From positions 806,001-870,000 of the forward strand of contig NC_089191.1 in assembly GCF_947507565.1 (NCBI RefSeq): DNA of 64,000 nucleotides. Reading direction: 5' to 3'. Shown here piece by piece: positions 21,758 to 32,593 of the stretch. A model generated the notes under the pieces. It was not told the origin of the DNA and searched no databases. It worked only from the letters and a program-made list of their open reading frames with translations. The position numbers were made by a program, and so were the translations under genes. This DNA is from Oscarella lobularis (taxonomy: Eukaryota > Porifera > Homoscleromorpha > Homosclerophorida > Oscarellidae). Position 1 is the first letter of the stretch, and each line of letters opens with the position of its first letter.

Positions 21758-23959
21758 ATGGAGGCGTTCGTCAAAGCATATGACGTCGACGACGTCCTCG
21801 GCGAAGGCGGTTTCGGCACCGTGTTTCAGTGTCGCGCGAAAATGAACGGACGCGCGTACGCGGCGAAGCGAATCGATCCGTCGAAGATCAAGAACGCCGA
21901 AGACGAGGAGAAAGTCAAAGCAGAAATAAAAGTAAGAGACTTTTCCGTATATTAGCCTATAGGACATCCAGCGGCGTTTTTACCGTAACTCTAAAGATGA
22001 CTCCCCTATAGCACAGGAAGGGAAGTTTCAGTGTTAGTTTCTACAGAAACCCTCTTCTCTCGCACAGTACCAGTCTTCGTTTCCTCGTTGCTTTGGGACG
22101 CCTACGCGCGTGGTGCGGAAATACTTCCGCCCGTCGTTCCTTTGCGAGAAAAACGGAGTAGGGAGATCCTGCTGCGTTTATTTCGCGCAGAAGGTGTGCA
22201 CGTTTAATTCGAAAGATATTCAAAAGATACTCTCTACACATGCATCTGTGCATCTCCTTCGCAATGGAGCTTCTCATTCTATATACACCTCCATTTGATT
22301 GGACAACGAGATCATAAATTAGATTGTTTATCGCAACGTGCAACGTGTCCTTTCATTAGCTAAAATGCACATAGATTAGGCATCAGTCTTCCGCATTCCT
22401 ATCCCGCGGTCCAAGCGCTCCCTGGGGCCAAACATCCCGGGGATGATGCAGCACGCATCTCATTATCATCCCCTATTTACATATTCAATTTTTTTTTCAA
22501 TTTCTTTATCTAGATCTGCGGCATGCTTTGCCACCAGCACGTCGTACGCCTACGACGCTGCTTTTCCGACGACGAAAACTCGCACATGCTCGTCTTCGAG
22601 CTTCTCGAAGGCGGCGAACTGTTCGATCTGATTGCCAGCTGGGATACGTACTCGGAACGCGACGCTCGGCATTGCATTAGGCAGGTTCTACTCGCCCTCA
22701 CCTATCTCGAAACGAAAAGGATCGTGCATCGGGTAAGAAAGGATGTGGGAAGTCGTTGAATAGAGGAAACCGGAAACCTACTCCCCATGATATAAATATA
22801 CTTCCTTTACGTGTTCAGGACTTGAAACCCGAGAATCTCATGTTAGTCAAGCCGCCGAGAAATGGGAACATACAGGATGTGGCTATCAAGCTGGTCGACT
22901 TTGGCATTGCCAAAATGATTCCTGGTACAGTAAAAGCGTATATACTTTGAAACCCTTCTATCCATCTTTTTTTTCCTTTATATACAGACGGTCAAAGTCG
23001 TATTTGTGTTGATACGAGCGGCTCGTCGTACTATCTCGCTCCCGAGACCCTAAAAGAGCTTCCGCTGGGCTGCCCCGTTGACGTTTGGGCGGCCGGAGTC
23101 GTTCTCTACATTCTCCTCGTCGGAAGCATGCCGTTTTGGTTGGGCGAAAAAGGCAAAGGGGACATGTTCTTAAAAATTGTCAATGGGGAATACTCGCTGG
23201 AAGATCCCGAGTGGGATACGGTGTCACATCAGGCGAAAATGCTCGTCACCGACATGGTGAGGGTCCTAGGAGAAAGACACCTTTGGCCATTAGAAAGAGT
23301 TTTTTTTTCATTTTTTATCCTTAGCTGACTATTGATCAGGAGGAGAGGATTACGGCGCTCGAAGCGTTGGCCAAGCCGTGGATCAATCAGCTCAGCGTGC
23401 CCCCGTCCAGTTCGCGTCACAGCACGCTGCAACGTCTGAAGACGTTCAACGCCAAACGAAAACTTCGCGGCATCGTTTTTGCACTCATCGCTCACCGGAG
23501 ACTCCTGTAAGTCAAAGGGTACAATAGGTTCGTATATTTTAACTGAAAATGTTCTCGATTATTAGACGGACTCCTGCATTTGTGAGAAAGCAGAGTGGCG
23601 ACAGTTCAAGCGACGGCTACGTATCAGATTCAAGTTCCGAAAGTGGCATACTGAATGAGGACGACCGCGAGGACGGGAAAAAGAGGTCTCCCTTGCCGTC
23701 GACGTCGTCGTTGTTGCGACGCGAGAGCGACCAAAAACCGTCGTCTTCGGTTGTCGTGGACGAGGTCGATGGACGGGGCATAGAGAAAGGATCGCGGGGT
23801 CCGTTGGCTAGTGACACTTCGGGCTACGGAAGCTATGTCGATAGGGAAGAACACGGTCACGTTCGACTGCGCTCTCATGTTGTCAGTGCGAGAGATAAAG
23901 CGTGGAAGAAAGCGAATAGGAAAAGCATCAAAGATTTGGTATCAGAATTGAATTTGTGA
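21758..23959 (+). CDS. CaMKII/CASK-like Ser/Thr protein kinase
   Basis: The kinase domain begins MEAFVKAYDVDDVLGEGGFG, with VAIK-equivalent YAAKRI. Across introns it continues with HMLVFELLEGGELFD, RIVHR|DLKPENLMLV, KLVDFGIAKMIPG, SSYYLAPETL and DVWAAGVVLYILLVGSMPFW. It ends with ITALEALAKPWINQ. Directly after comes RLKTFNAKRKLRGIVFALI, which looks like the autoregulatory/calmodulin-binding helix of CaMKII. The tail is Ser/Asp-rich, ends KSIKDLVSELNL at 23959, and has no hub (association) domain. All catalytic residues are visible. The first intron (about 585 bp, 21930-22514) is long for this region and shows no gene. An in-frame upstream ATG at 21716 is possible. Confidence 0.85.
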
Positions 23960-24219
23960 CTGGGGTGGGGGGACTGCGATATTTTTAGACGCTGGGCCAT
24001 CTAGAGATCGGATTTTAGCATGTATACCGTTCTTTTAAAGATTTTAGAAATAAAATTCAATTTTTAATAGGCTCAGAATAACTACTAGTCTATGGTTATG
24101 TACTTTGTAGATTGCATTTGAATAAAACGGTTTGGCTTGAAGGCAAAGCGGTAAAGAAAAAAAGGCGTCAAGAGAAAGTGCCACAACGCGTTCCCGGATA
24201 ATTTTCTCAGTTTTTGGAA

Positions 24220-27200
24220 ATGGCTTGTTGCGGCTGCTTTCGCAAGCTCAAACCGCGCTACAAGCGTCACGTCGAAGACATATTTCCTTCTTCGCCCGAC
24301 GAGGGAATCGTCAGCTCTCAAATGGAAAAGCTGACCTACTATTCGCTCTCGGCGCCCGAAAAGCTCGACCGAATCGGCGCCTATCTCGCGAAACGAGTCA
24401 AACACGACTTGGCAAGGCGGCGATACGGGTACGAATCGAATCGCGTGCAAGAATCCATGTGCGACGGTGTTACGGCACTTCGCGATACAGGTCCGTGTAC
24501 ACCCAAGTTTACGGCAGTCTCCCTTCTCTCCATAGCTACGTTTACATTGCCATGCAAGCGCTCGACGAGCTTCTTTCGGAGTGCCACGCGCGCACGTTGA
24601 ATTTATTCGTCGAAAGCTTCTTGCGCATTGTCCAACATTTGTCCGAAACGACGCTACCCGATTTGCAAATGCAAGCCGTCAAATCGGTGAGAAAATAATT
24701 CATCAATTAGTCGAAATTTAAATTTTCATCTAGTTTGTTCAATTTTCGAAAATCGAAGAAGTCGTCCCTTCGTATCATCGACGATACGATTTTTTCGTTT
24801 CTAAATTCAGCTCGATGTGTTTCAACGGAAGCGACGACCTCAACCTCCGAAAAAGGCAATAATAATTTCAATTAATTAATAATTAATCTAATGTATACGC
24901 AAAGGCTAAGACTTAGCGGACTCCAAGGTCTTCAGGGAGTAATCCGAAAGGCAGTCAGCGACGATCTCTCTGTATGCGAGAAGAAGAGTCGTCTCTCATT
25001 TCTGTCCTTTACCTTGTGTATCTTTAGGTAAATATCTGGGAACCGGGTCACATAGGAAAGATATGTCCTTCTCTTATATTCAACATGCATGAGGGCGTCG
25101 ATTGGTCGAACAGGTGCGACGAAAATGATTAATCATATAGGTATTTTGTGAAGACTAGTTTTCAGGGATACGTCGACAGTCGAGAGTATCCAAGCGGCTG
25201 TTCTTGACGATTCTACGCCGGCTGGTTTGGCCGAAACGTGTCTCCGAAACTTGCTTGGGAAGGCTAGCTTTGGAAATATCAAGAGCGTTCTCGTGCCGAT
25301 CCTAAATCACTTGGACGCCAATTCCTTATGGGTCCCCAACACCTTTACGACTCATCTGTTTCAGATAATCATGTTTTCTATTCAGGCAAGAGCCGAGCAG
25401 AGGGATTCAATATTTGAATACTGTAGTGTTTTCTTGGCAGGGTCAATATTGTTATTTGGTCATCCAGTCACTTATTGAGAAACTGAACGGACAGCAGCAA
25501 CAGCCGCAGCGCAGTTCAATGAGCCTGAAAATAAGCGTCGTGAAAGTGATAGAAGCAGCCATGCCATTGGCCGCTGGAAGCATAATGGGTAAAGAGAAAA
25601 TTCCGTTTATTCAATAGACTAAATTGACTATGAAGTGCTTATTATTTGATTGTCTCTCTCTAGGGCCCTCCGTTTTGGAGATTTTTCACTTGCTCTTGCA
25701 GAAGCTTCGCATAGCGACAGATAGTCTCATAGGAATGGCAAAGGTAGAGAACCAAACTTCTTATTATAAGGAAGACGAGAGAGAGAGAGAGCATCTTCTG
25801 TTATAGGCGTCCGAGCAAGCGGAATGCGAGCAATATTGCGATGCAGTCGTCTGTGCTTTAGGTAAGAGATAAAAAGATATTGGACGTGTGCTCCCCCACG
25901 TTTTTTTTCTCAAGGAACTTTCGTTGGTCTTCTGCCCGACTATCAAAAAACCGAAGTGATGACGTTTCTTGTCAGCAAACTTCCCTTTCACGAGCCAACC
26001 GAACTCTATTCCGAATCGAGATCGTCTCAATCGCCCGATCCTACCATCCAATCGCTTCCAAGGCAATAAAATTTAAATTATCTCGCGATTTTTATTGATT
26101 TCGTTCGCGCACTTCAGCGAGGAAGCGGAGAAAATGAATCGGCTCACGCTGGTCAAGTGTCTCGGCCAGGCGGCGGCCGCCTATCGTCCGCACACGCTTT
26201 CCAGCACTCTACCGCTATCTCTCTTTGATCCCCTTATTCGTCTTCTATTAGACTCGGACCCAGGTCAGCGTACGACTCTCAATCGCATGCTCTTTCTCTC
26301 TAAGCGAGATTTTCTTCGGGTTTAGAGATACGCTTGCAGGTGCATAGGGTCGTTCAGAAGCTTGTTGATCACAACGGGAATTTGGAGAACGTTTCCATTG
26401 GAGTGTAATAGAAATATAGGCCCTTGCTCCACGTAGACAGCACCGATAGTAGTTCAGAAGTTTAGGGATCCCCGCTACTCTTGATTTGACGATAAAACTA
26501 GCTGCGTAGCGTCTTCGTCTGACTGTTTGCGTGTAGCGCACGTTTGACTTGCCCCTTATAGAACCGACGTAGCGCCTTGATTTTGCTGACGAAGCATACT
26601 GCCGTAGCTTCGTATGCGTTCGCTTTTCGCGTCCAAATAGCGACTGAAGGTCTTTAGAATAGACTCACGATGCATTTCGCGACCGATTTTTCGCGTTTAC
26701 TTCGCGTATTAGGGCATTTCGTAGCAACGCGATGATTGACGTCATGCGTTTCTCAATGTAGCGTGACAGGGCGTGTCTTGCGTACGTAGAACACATTCCG
26801 CTGTCGTTTTTCGCATTTCCAATTGATTTGCGACAAATTTTCGTTTGTTTTTGTTGTCAGAATTGCATTTGCGGCCGATACAAAGCACTTTTTGATTGTG
26901 AATAGCTGCAGTCGTAGGGTTCCAGTCGCGTATGAGTATAAATAGCCAGCGTTTACAAGTACTTATCAGATGGAGCAGAGCAGAGCTCGTGGCTAGGATA
27001 GAAGGGAGATTGGCAACACTCCCCAAGGCTTGAGGCACTATGGCCCGGTGGTCGCCTCATTCCTCACTTGACAATTACCGATAATATACTAACTTGACAA
27101 GGGTGTAACATTGCACGCCTTCCTAGTTCTCGCATCTCTCTCCCAGCTCCTGGGCACCTCTGTCACCGGATAAACCTCCATAGCACCGTCTTCCGCGGGG

Positions 27201-28948
27201 TTTGTGTCAAGTGTCGATGTTTTTTGATGTTTTTTAAAGTTCTATACGCTAGAAACGCGTTTTTTGAGCTTCTAGAGGTCAAACGACACGCGAGTTACCG
27301 AAAGGGGCCCCAGTTGAAGTTTGCTGTGTAGCCTATTTGGAATCGTATCTGACTCGTTCTTGAAGTCGTTTTTCTTTGATTTCGTCTCAAATGAGCGACT
27401 CAAAAACTCAAAAACCTTCTAAATAGACAGCAGTTTTACCTTACCTGATCTCTGTAGTGCAGGACGCATGGGAGCCTGAACTTTGAACGGTGCTGTATAT
27501 GTGTTGATTAGTAATCGTTTCAGAGCCAAGACATTGGCGAGAAGACGAGTAAAACATATTTTTTCTCAGGTCATGGGACAGTTTACAGGAGCTTGGCCTC
27601 AAGGCGGATCAGGCGTCGAAACAGGACGTTTTGTTTATGAAAAAGGTATTATTTATCTACGATAGATACATAGGATTCGATTAGAAGTCCTCCTCCTCCT
27701 CCTCCTCCTTCAGAATGGAAATCATCTCTATTGGACGTTGTACGTGTACGGGCAGCTGACAACGAACACCCCGCAGCACTACGCTATCCTATGCAAAACC
27801 CTCATCGTTCTCTGCTTGAGCCTCGGAGCCGACTTGGTCATAGTGGAATCGCTGCGAGTCATACTCGGTCTGCAAGTAAGAGCAGTAGTGGATACAGTAG
27901 ATTAGGTTATTAATTATTCTCTTGTGAGGATCTTTCTTGTTCGGCGTCGAGTCATATGTCGGCTGAATTGCGTTGCTGTATTCACGCGATGGCCGCCACT
28001 TTTATGCATTTCGTGGCGAAGTGGACAGGCAATCGAAATCTTCTCGACATGACTGACATGGTAGAATATTGTTCATTTATTAACGAAACGATTTATTCAT
28101 GAAGCGAGACTTTGTTCAGGTGATTGGCAGAAGGGAAAGAAACGCGTCCTATCTATTGTCGAAAAATCTGTTCAACATCGAGTGAGACGGGGCCCTCTTT
28201 TCGTTATAAATATATACCAAAATTCATTCTACAGGAACGCCGTCGCTGCTAAAATTCCTTCGGTTGAAGATCTGCTCAATCTATCAGACAAACTGCTATT
28301 TGAAAGGCAATCGATCAGCGACACGTTGACGGGCATTGGGCACGAAGCAGCTCATCTGTCCGTTCCCCTTGAACGAAAGAGAAGAAAAGGTAAATTTACC
28401 GGTAAGTGTAGCAGCTATCCTTCTTCAAATCGTATCTATACTAGAAGATAGTTTGAGGCACAAGACCAGTGTTTCTCCCAAGGATAAGGATAGCGTCGTA
28501 TCGTCATCGGAAGTCGGACGAGACGACATCAGTGTACAAGCATTAGATATGAGGGTAAGGAACGAATATAATTGCGACGTCCTCGAATTGGCATTTAGAA
28601 ATCTGAAGAAATCACGTTTGAGTCGCTGAAGAAAATTCTAGGTATTGAGCGTTGACTCTTTTGCAATCGGTTTTATTTATAAGTGTCTGAAGCGTTGAAG
28701 AAGGATCAAGATGACGCCGCTGATCATTTGCCTGTGGCAATGACATATGAGGAAATGGTGGCCCAAGGCAACGCGCAAGGACAGCGGTTTAAAAATCGGC
28801 TGAATGAAATGCTCGATATTGGATTGACGTGAGATTTGGTAGATAATTTCCTTTGAACTTTTGAAATCTATCTATTAGAATTGACGCACCGGACTTTGGA
28901 CCTATGGAAAATTGGACAGCGACTGATTCTGAACTCTATGCTTACTAA
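24220..28948 (+). CDS. EFR3: EFR3 homologue, plasma-membrane PI4KA anchor
   Basis: EFR3 (RolB) recruits the TTC7/FAM126/PI4KA complex to the plasma membrane. The start ATG 24220 gives MACCGCFRKLKPRYKRHVED, with the palmitoylated cysteine cluster. Further exons carry LTYYSLSAPEKLDRIGAYL, YIAMQALDELL, SYHRRYDFFVSKFSSMCF, LSGLQGLQGVIRKAVSDDL, VNIWEPGHIGKICPSLIFNM, NLLGKASFGNIKSVL, LFQIIMFSIQ and ASKQDVLFMKK|NGNHLYWTLY. The C terminus has EALKKDQDD and ends ATDSELYAY (TAA 28946), matching the vertebrate layout of about 800 residues. The intron 26405-27569 is 1.17 kb and holds repeat DNA. Part of the gene (from about 26.0 kb) is repeated downstream as a decayed copy. Confidence 0.94.
26405..27569 (+). 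other. Long EFR3 intron carrying repeat copy 1
   Basis: The donor is at GGAGT|GTAATAG and the acceptor at TTCTCAG|GTCATGG. Joined, these give VSIGVSWDSLQELG, consistent with the family. The interior contains a TATAAATAG-bearing stretch near 26939, a cttgaggcactatggcccgg block near 27030, and a gcttctagaggtcaaacga block near 27272. All of these are repeated in 29.3-30.5 kb. Confidence 0.8.
26939..27345 (+). repeat. Dispersed repeat, copy 1 (3' part in EFR3 intron)
   Basis: The block from TATAAATAG through cttgaggcactatgg to the ctcctgggcacctctgtcac word recurs almost unchanged at 29830-30460. Copy 1 lacks a segment of about 243 bp present in copy 2, and has about 26 bp (aattaccgataatatactaa region) that copy 2 lacks. 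Confidence 0.8.
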
Positions 28949-29044
28949 TCTAATATTGATGTTTATCTTTTTTAAGATTCCTCTGGCTTCGTGTGTGATT
29001 TTAAGTTGAACGTTTTCTGGAGTTTACATGCTCTGTCGTTTTCG

Positions 29045-30586
29045 ATTTTGGAGCGAAATCGGATCCTGAATCAAGATCGTCTCATGCTGCCATCCAATCA
29101 CTTACGTGGTAAATTATCTCGCGATTTTTATTGATTTCGTTCGCCTACTTCAACGAGGGAGCGGAGAAAATGAATCGGCTCACGCTGGGTCAAGTAGGCG
29201 GCCGCCGCCTATCGTCCACACTTTCCAGCACGCTACCGCGTTGTTGCTCTTTGATTCTTAATCTCGGCCGCGTCGCGGCGTACGCAATCGTACGCTCTGT
29301 CGTTTGCAAGTGCATAGTAGCAGACTGCATAGTAGTTTAGAAGTTTAGGCATCCCCTCTACTACGGACCGAATAATAGAGCGTTTTCGTTTGATTGCTTG
29401 CGTGTAGCGCACGTTTGACTTGTAGAACGCAGGGGGCCAGGGGGCGGTTAGAGTTAACGGACGTAGCGCCTTGATCTTGCTGACGAAGCGAATTGCCGTT
29501 ACTGCGTGTACGTTTGCTTTTGGCGTCCAAATAGCGACTGAATGTCTTTAGAATAGACTCACAATGCATTTCGCGACCGATTTTTCGCTTCTACTTCGCG
29601 TATTAGGGCATTTCGTAGCAACGCGATGATTGACGTCATGCGTTTCTCAATGTAGCGTGACAGGGCGTGTCTTGCGTACGTAGAACACATTCCGCTGTCG
29701 TTTTTCGCATTTCCAATTGATTTGCGACAAATTTTCGTTTGTTTTTGTTGTCAGAATTGCATTTGCAGCCGATAAGAAGCACTTTTTGATTGTGAATAGC
29801 TGCAGTCGTAGGGTCCCAGTCGCGTATGAGTATAAATAGCCAGCGTTTACAAGTACTTATCAGATGGAGCAGAGCAGAGCTCGTGGCTAGGATAGAAGGG
29901 AGATTGGCAACACTCCCCAAGATCGCAACGGATTCATCAACTACTGGAGCAAGCGTCTAGCGGTCTGCCTACAAAGAGCAAACTCACGAATAATTCTTAA
30001 TAAAGTAGAACTAATTATCCCCACCCATCATTCCCCTGTTCTCCCCTCCCCCTCCCCTGTAGATGTAAGGTGCTTCACCACACACCATTCCCTCTAAACC
30101 CCCTAGTGCCCCTGTCTGTGTGTTTATTAGAATATGTACTGTGTAGTTGAGAGATATACCATAAATAAAACCCCAAGGCTTGAGGCACTATGGCCCGGTG
30201 GTCGCCTCATTCCTCACTTGACAAGGGTGTAACATTGCACGCCTTCCTAGTTCTCGCATCTCTCTCCCAGCTCCTGGGCACCTCTGTCACCGGATAAACC
30301 TCCATAGCACCGTCTTCCGCGGGGTTTGTGTCAAGTGTCGATGTTTTTTGATGTTTTTTTAAAGTTCTTTACACGAGAAACGCGTTTTTTGAGCTTCTAG
30401 CGGTAAAACGATGCGTGAGTTACGGAAAGGGGGCCTCAGTTGAAAAATTACAGTGTAGCTTATGTCTCACTGATTCTACTTTTACTACTTATTAAATTTC
30501 ATGTCTATCTTTTTTTAAATTTTACTGTGTAGATTTGGTCACCCGACCACTGGCTCCCGTATGTTTTAAGTTCTGTTCGACGTTTT
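29045..30586 (+). pseudogene. EFR3: Decayed partial tandem copy of EFR3
   Basis: Downstream of EFR3 the sequence repeats the exon around 26000-26060 (aagatcgtctcatgctg), the exon at about 26115-26270 (AEKMNRLTL then LSSTL), and the whole long intron up to about 27345. At about 30475-30586 it resumes similarity to the EFR3 last-exon/3' flank near 28920-29045 (tgctcagtcgttttcgcttt, compared with tgctctgtcgttttcgattt). Exons between 27.57 and 28.9 kb are missing in this copy, and the retained exon is frameshifted. It is best explained as a tandem duplication of about 3 kb followed by internal deletion. No function is expected. Confidence 0.75.
29830..30460 (+). repeat. Dispersed repeat, copy 2 (in the EFR3 partial copy)
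   Basis: Homologous to 26939-27345, with an extra segment at about 29934-30176 bounded on both sides by ccccaag. The extra segment ends with ataaataaaacccc, a polyadenylation-like signal, while a TATAAATAG word lies about 350 bp upstream. This is reminiscent of an LTR or short retroelement end, but no coding domain is identified. Confidence 0.7.
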
Positions 30587-32195
30587 ATGCTCAGTCGTTT
30601 TCGCTTTTGGAGCAAAATTTCGCCTTTTAGACGTCTTATACCGGCTGATACGCTCGAGAGATCGATAGAATTGGGTCGATTTTGCCCGAGAAAAGTACCA
30701 TCTTCTTTCTCCGGCGTTGTTTCGCCGCCGATCGGCGCAAGTTTCATGGACACGCATCTTCCCTCCGAATCTATTGCAAAGACGGCAGCAACGAAAGAAG
30801 AATCGACCAAGAACGACTCAGCACCAAAGAACGCAGAGGCGGGGTCAACCAAATCACGAGAAGATAACGAAAAAATTCCATTTGATGTAAGGGAGAAACC
30901 GAGTCGATTAGGACCAGAATTCTCTTTCTATGGGCCGCCAAATGCGATCGCAACCACAACACCTCTCGTGGACGCGACTCTCGGAAACGTCAAGAAAGGG
31001 GATTTGGTGGTGGAGACGAGAAAACCACCATCATCTGCTGTGGCTGAGAACGATTGCGATCAAGTGGGCTCCTCCGTTGATAAGACTCTCGGCAATCTTG
31101 AGAAAGGGGAAGCGGAGGGGGGAGAGGGTTGCGGTCGCAAAGTTGACGAGACGAAAGGTAAATGAGGGCTTAGAACCTTACATATAGCTTCTCTAATGAA
31201 CATTATAATACTTTGTGTGTTTGTGTGTGTGTGTGTGTGTGTGGCGACTAAATTAAAGAAATATCTATTTTTTAGAATCTCGCACATCCAAGGGAAAATC
31301 CAAGCGCTCAAAGCGAAGTAAAGATTCCAAGTCCTCTTCACCTCCTCGTCATCGTCGTCCTGTGCCGACTCATTTCGTCGGAATTCGCGTTTCGGAAGCG
31401 ACGCACATTGTGGACGAAATTCGATCCGCGCAGAAGAGCGTCGTCGAGCAGAACGGGAATCTCGAACGAGCCGTCGTGCCCGTCGAAACGATGCACGTCA
31501 CGCTGACCGTCCTGAGTCTAAACAACGACGAAGAAGTCGAAAAGTAAGTCCAGGAGAAGGAGGAGGAGGGGGTTAGTTGATAGAGACACGTCAAATCCGC
31601 GTGCACCCATGAATTAAAGCAAACCACTGCGTAGATTTTTTGCTAGAATAAGCCATGACTTGAGATTAGGGCATCCCTACATGCGGCTCGTATTCGTATA
31701 GGGCGCGAGAGGCGATGAAAAAGTGCGGCGAAGCGTTAGAACGATTTGACTTGCGCGCCAATCCGTTAGTATTGAATTTCGAGGGGCTTAAGCACTTTCG
31801 CAACGAAATCATTTTCGTTGCACTTCGCGACGGGGACGAATCAATTCGTCTAAAAGAAATAGCGGGTATGTATATAGCAGCTCCGCACGTAAAAAATAGC
31901 CTACATACTGCACATAGTGTTGGTTAAGGAGACGTTCGTCTCTCAAGGAATTGACGTCATTGACGCAGATCGCGATTTTACTGCGCACATGACCGTTATG
32001 AAATTGAGTCGAATGCCGTTTAAATTGAAGAGAAAACTCGGCGTTCGACGAATCGAACCGGCGCTCTACGACGCGTGGGCGTCGCCGCGCGAGTTCGGTT
32101 CGACTCGAGCGAACGGAATTCTTCTCCTAAGCATGACGGAAAAAGACGCCGACGGTTTTTATAAGTGTTTAGATAGGGTCGATTTTGTTGAATAG
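30587..32195 (+). CDS. AKAP7: AKAP7-like protein with 2H phosphoesterase domain
   Basis: The C-terminal half is the AKAP7 (AKAP18) central domain, a 2H phosphoesterase fold. It starts PTHFVGIRVSEATHIVDEI and contains the first HxT motif in METMHVTLTVLSL-like sequence (MHVTLTVL near 31493) and the second in DFTAHMTVMKLSR (near 31978). It ends with LYDAWASPREFGSTR and GFYKCLDRVDFVE, TAG at 32193. The N-terminal exon is low complexity, with two related segments (DATLGNVKKGDL and DKTLGNLEKGEA), and leads into a Lys/Ser-rich linker. The start is uncertain: ATG 30587 or the in-frame ATG 30746 (MDTHLPSES). Bases near 30587 match the EFR3 3' flank, so the upstream choice may be an accident of the duplication. 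No obvious PKA-binding helix was identified. Confidence 0.82.
31212..31243 (+). repeat. (GT)n microsatellite
   Basis: Interrupted GT run within an intron of the AKAP7-like gene. Confidence 0.9.
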
Positions 32196-32593
32196 ACTCG
32201 ATCTTTTCGTACCAAACTCGAAGTGTTTTTGTAAATGCATATTGTATAGTCCCCTTGCTTTTGCTTGGGAGGCAGCGCAGCCCCCCTAGAGCTCGTCTTA
32301 CTTCCGAAATAAAAGCTTTAGCCTGTATAAAGTTAGGGGGTGCTATGCCTCAAATGCATGGTTTGTTTCTCTTCCCGACACTTTGACTACCCTTTCTTAT
32401 ATGTATATGTGCACTCCTTGCACGGGCCGGGGACCCCTTGGGGGGGGACCATGCATGGGGTTTATAATTAAGCGATGACGTAAGCATTCTGCTCTGTCAT
32501 TGGTCGCCGGCACGTATTTATCGCACCGTCGATCTATATAGTGACTCATTGTGCTCTTACCCGTTTTCGTGTTCAATCACGGCCGAGCGCAAT
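32196..32593. promoter_or_regulatory. Intergenic region and promoter of the giant secreted gene
   Basis: About 400 bp. A G/C run (ggggaccccttgggggggg near 32431) and a TATATA at 32535-32540, about 55 bp upstream of the ATG, are the only notable items. No gene is seen. Confidence 0.45.

Noticed and set aside
29131-29340. A small gene resembling EFR3
   Set aside because: It is a frameshifted fragment of the duplicated EFR3 exon.
29934-30176. C-terminal piece of a transposon protein
   Set aside because: A short frame (starting DRNGFINYW) is open, but it is too short and I cannot match it to a family.
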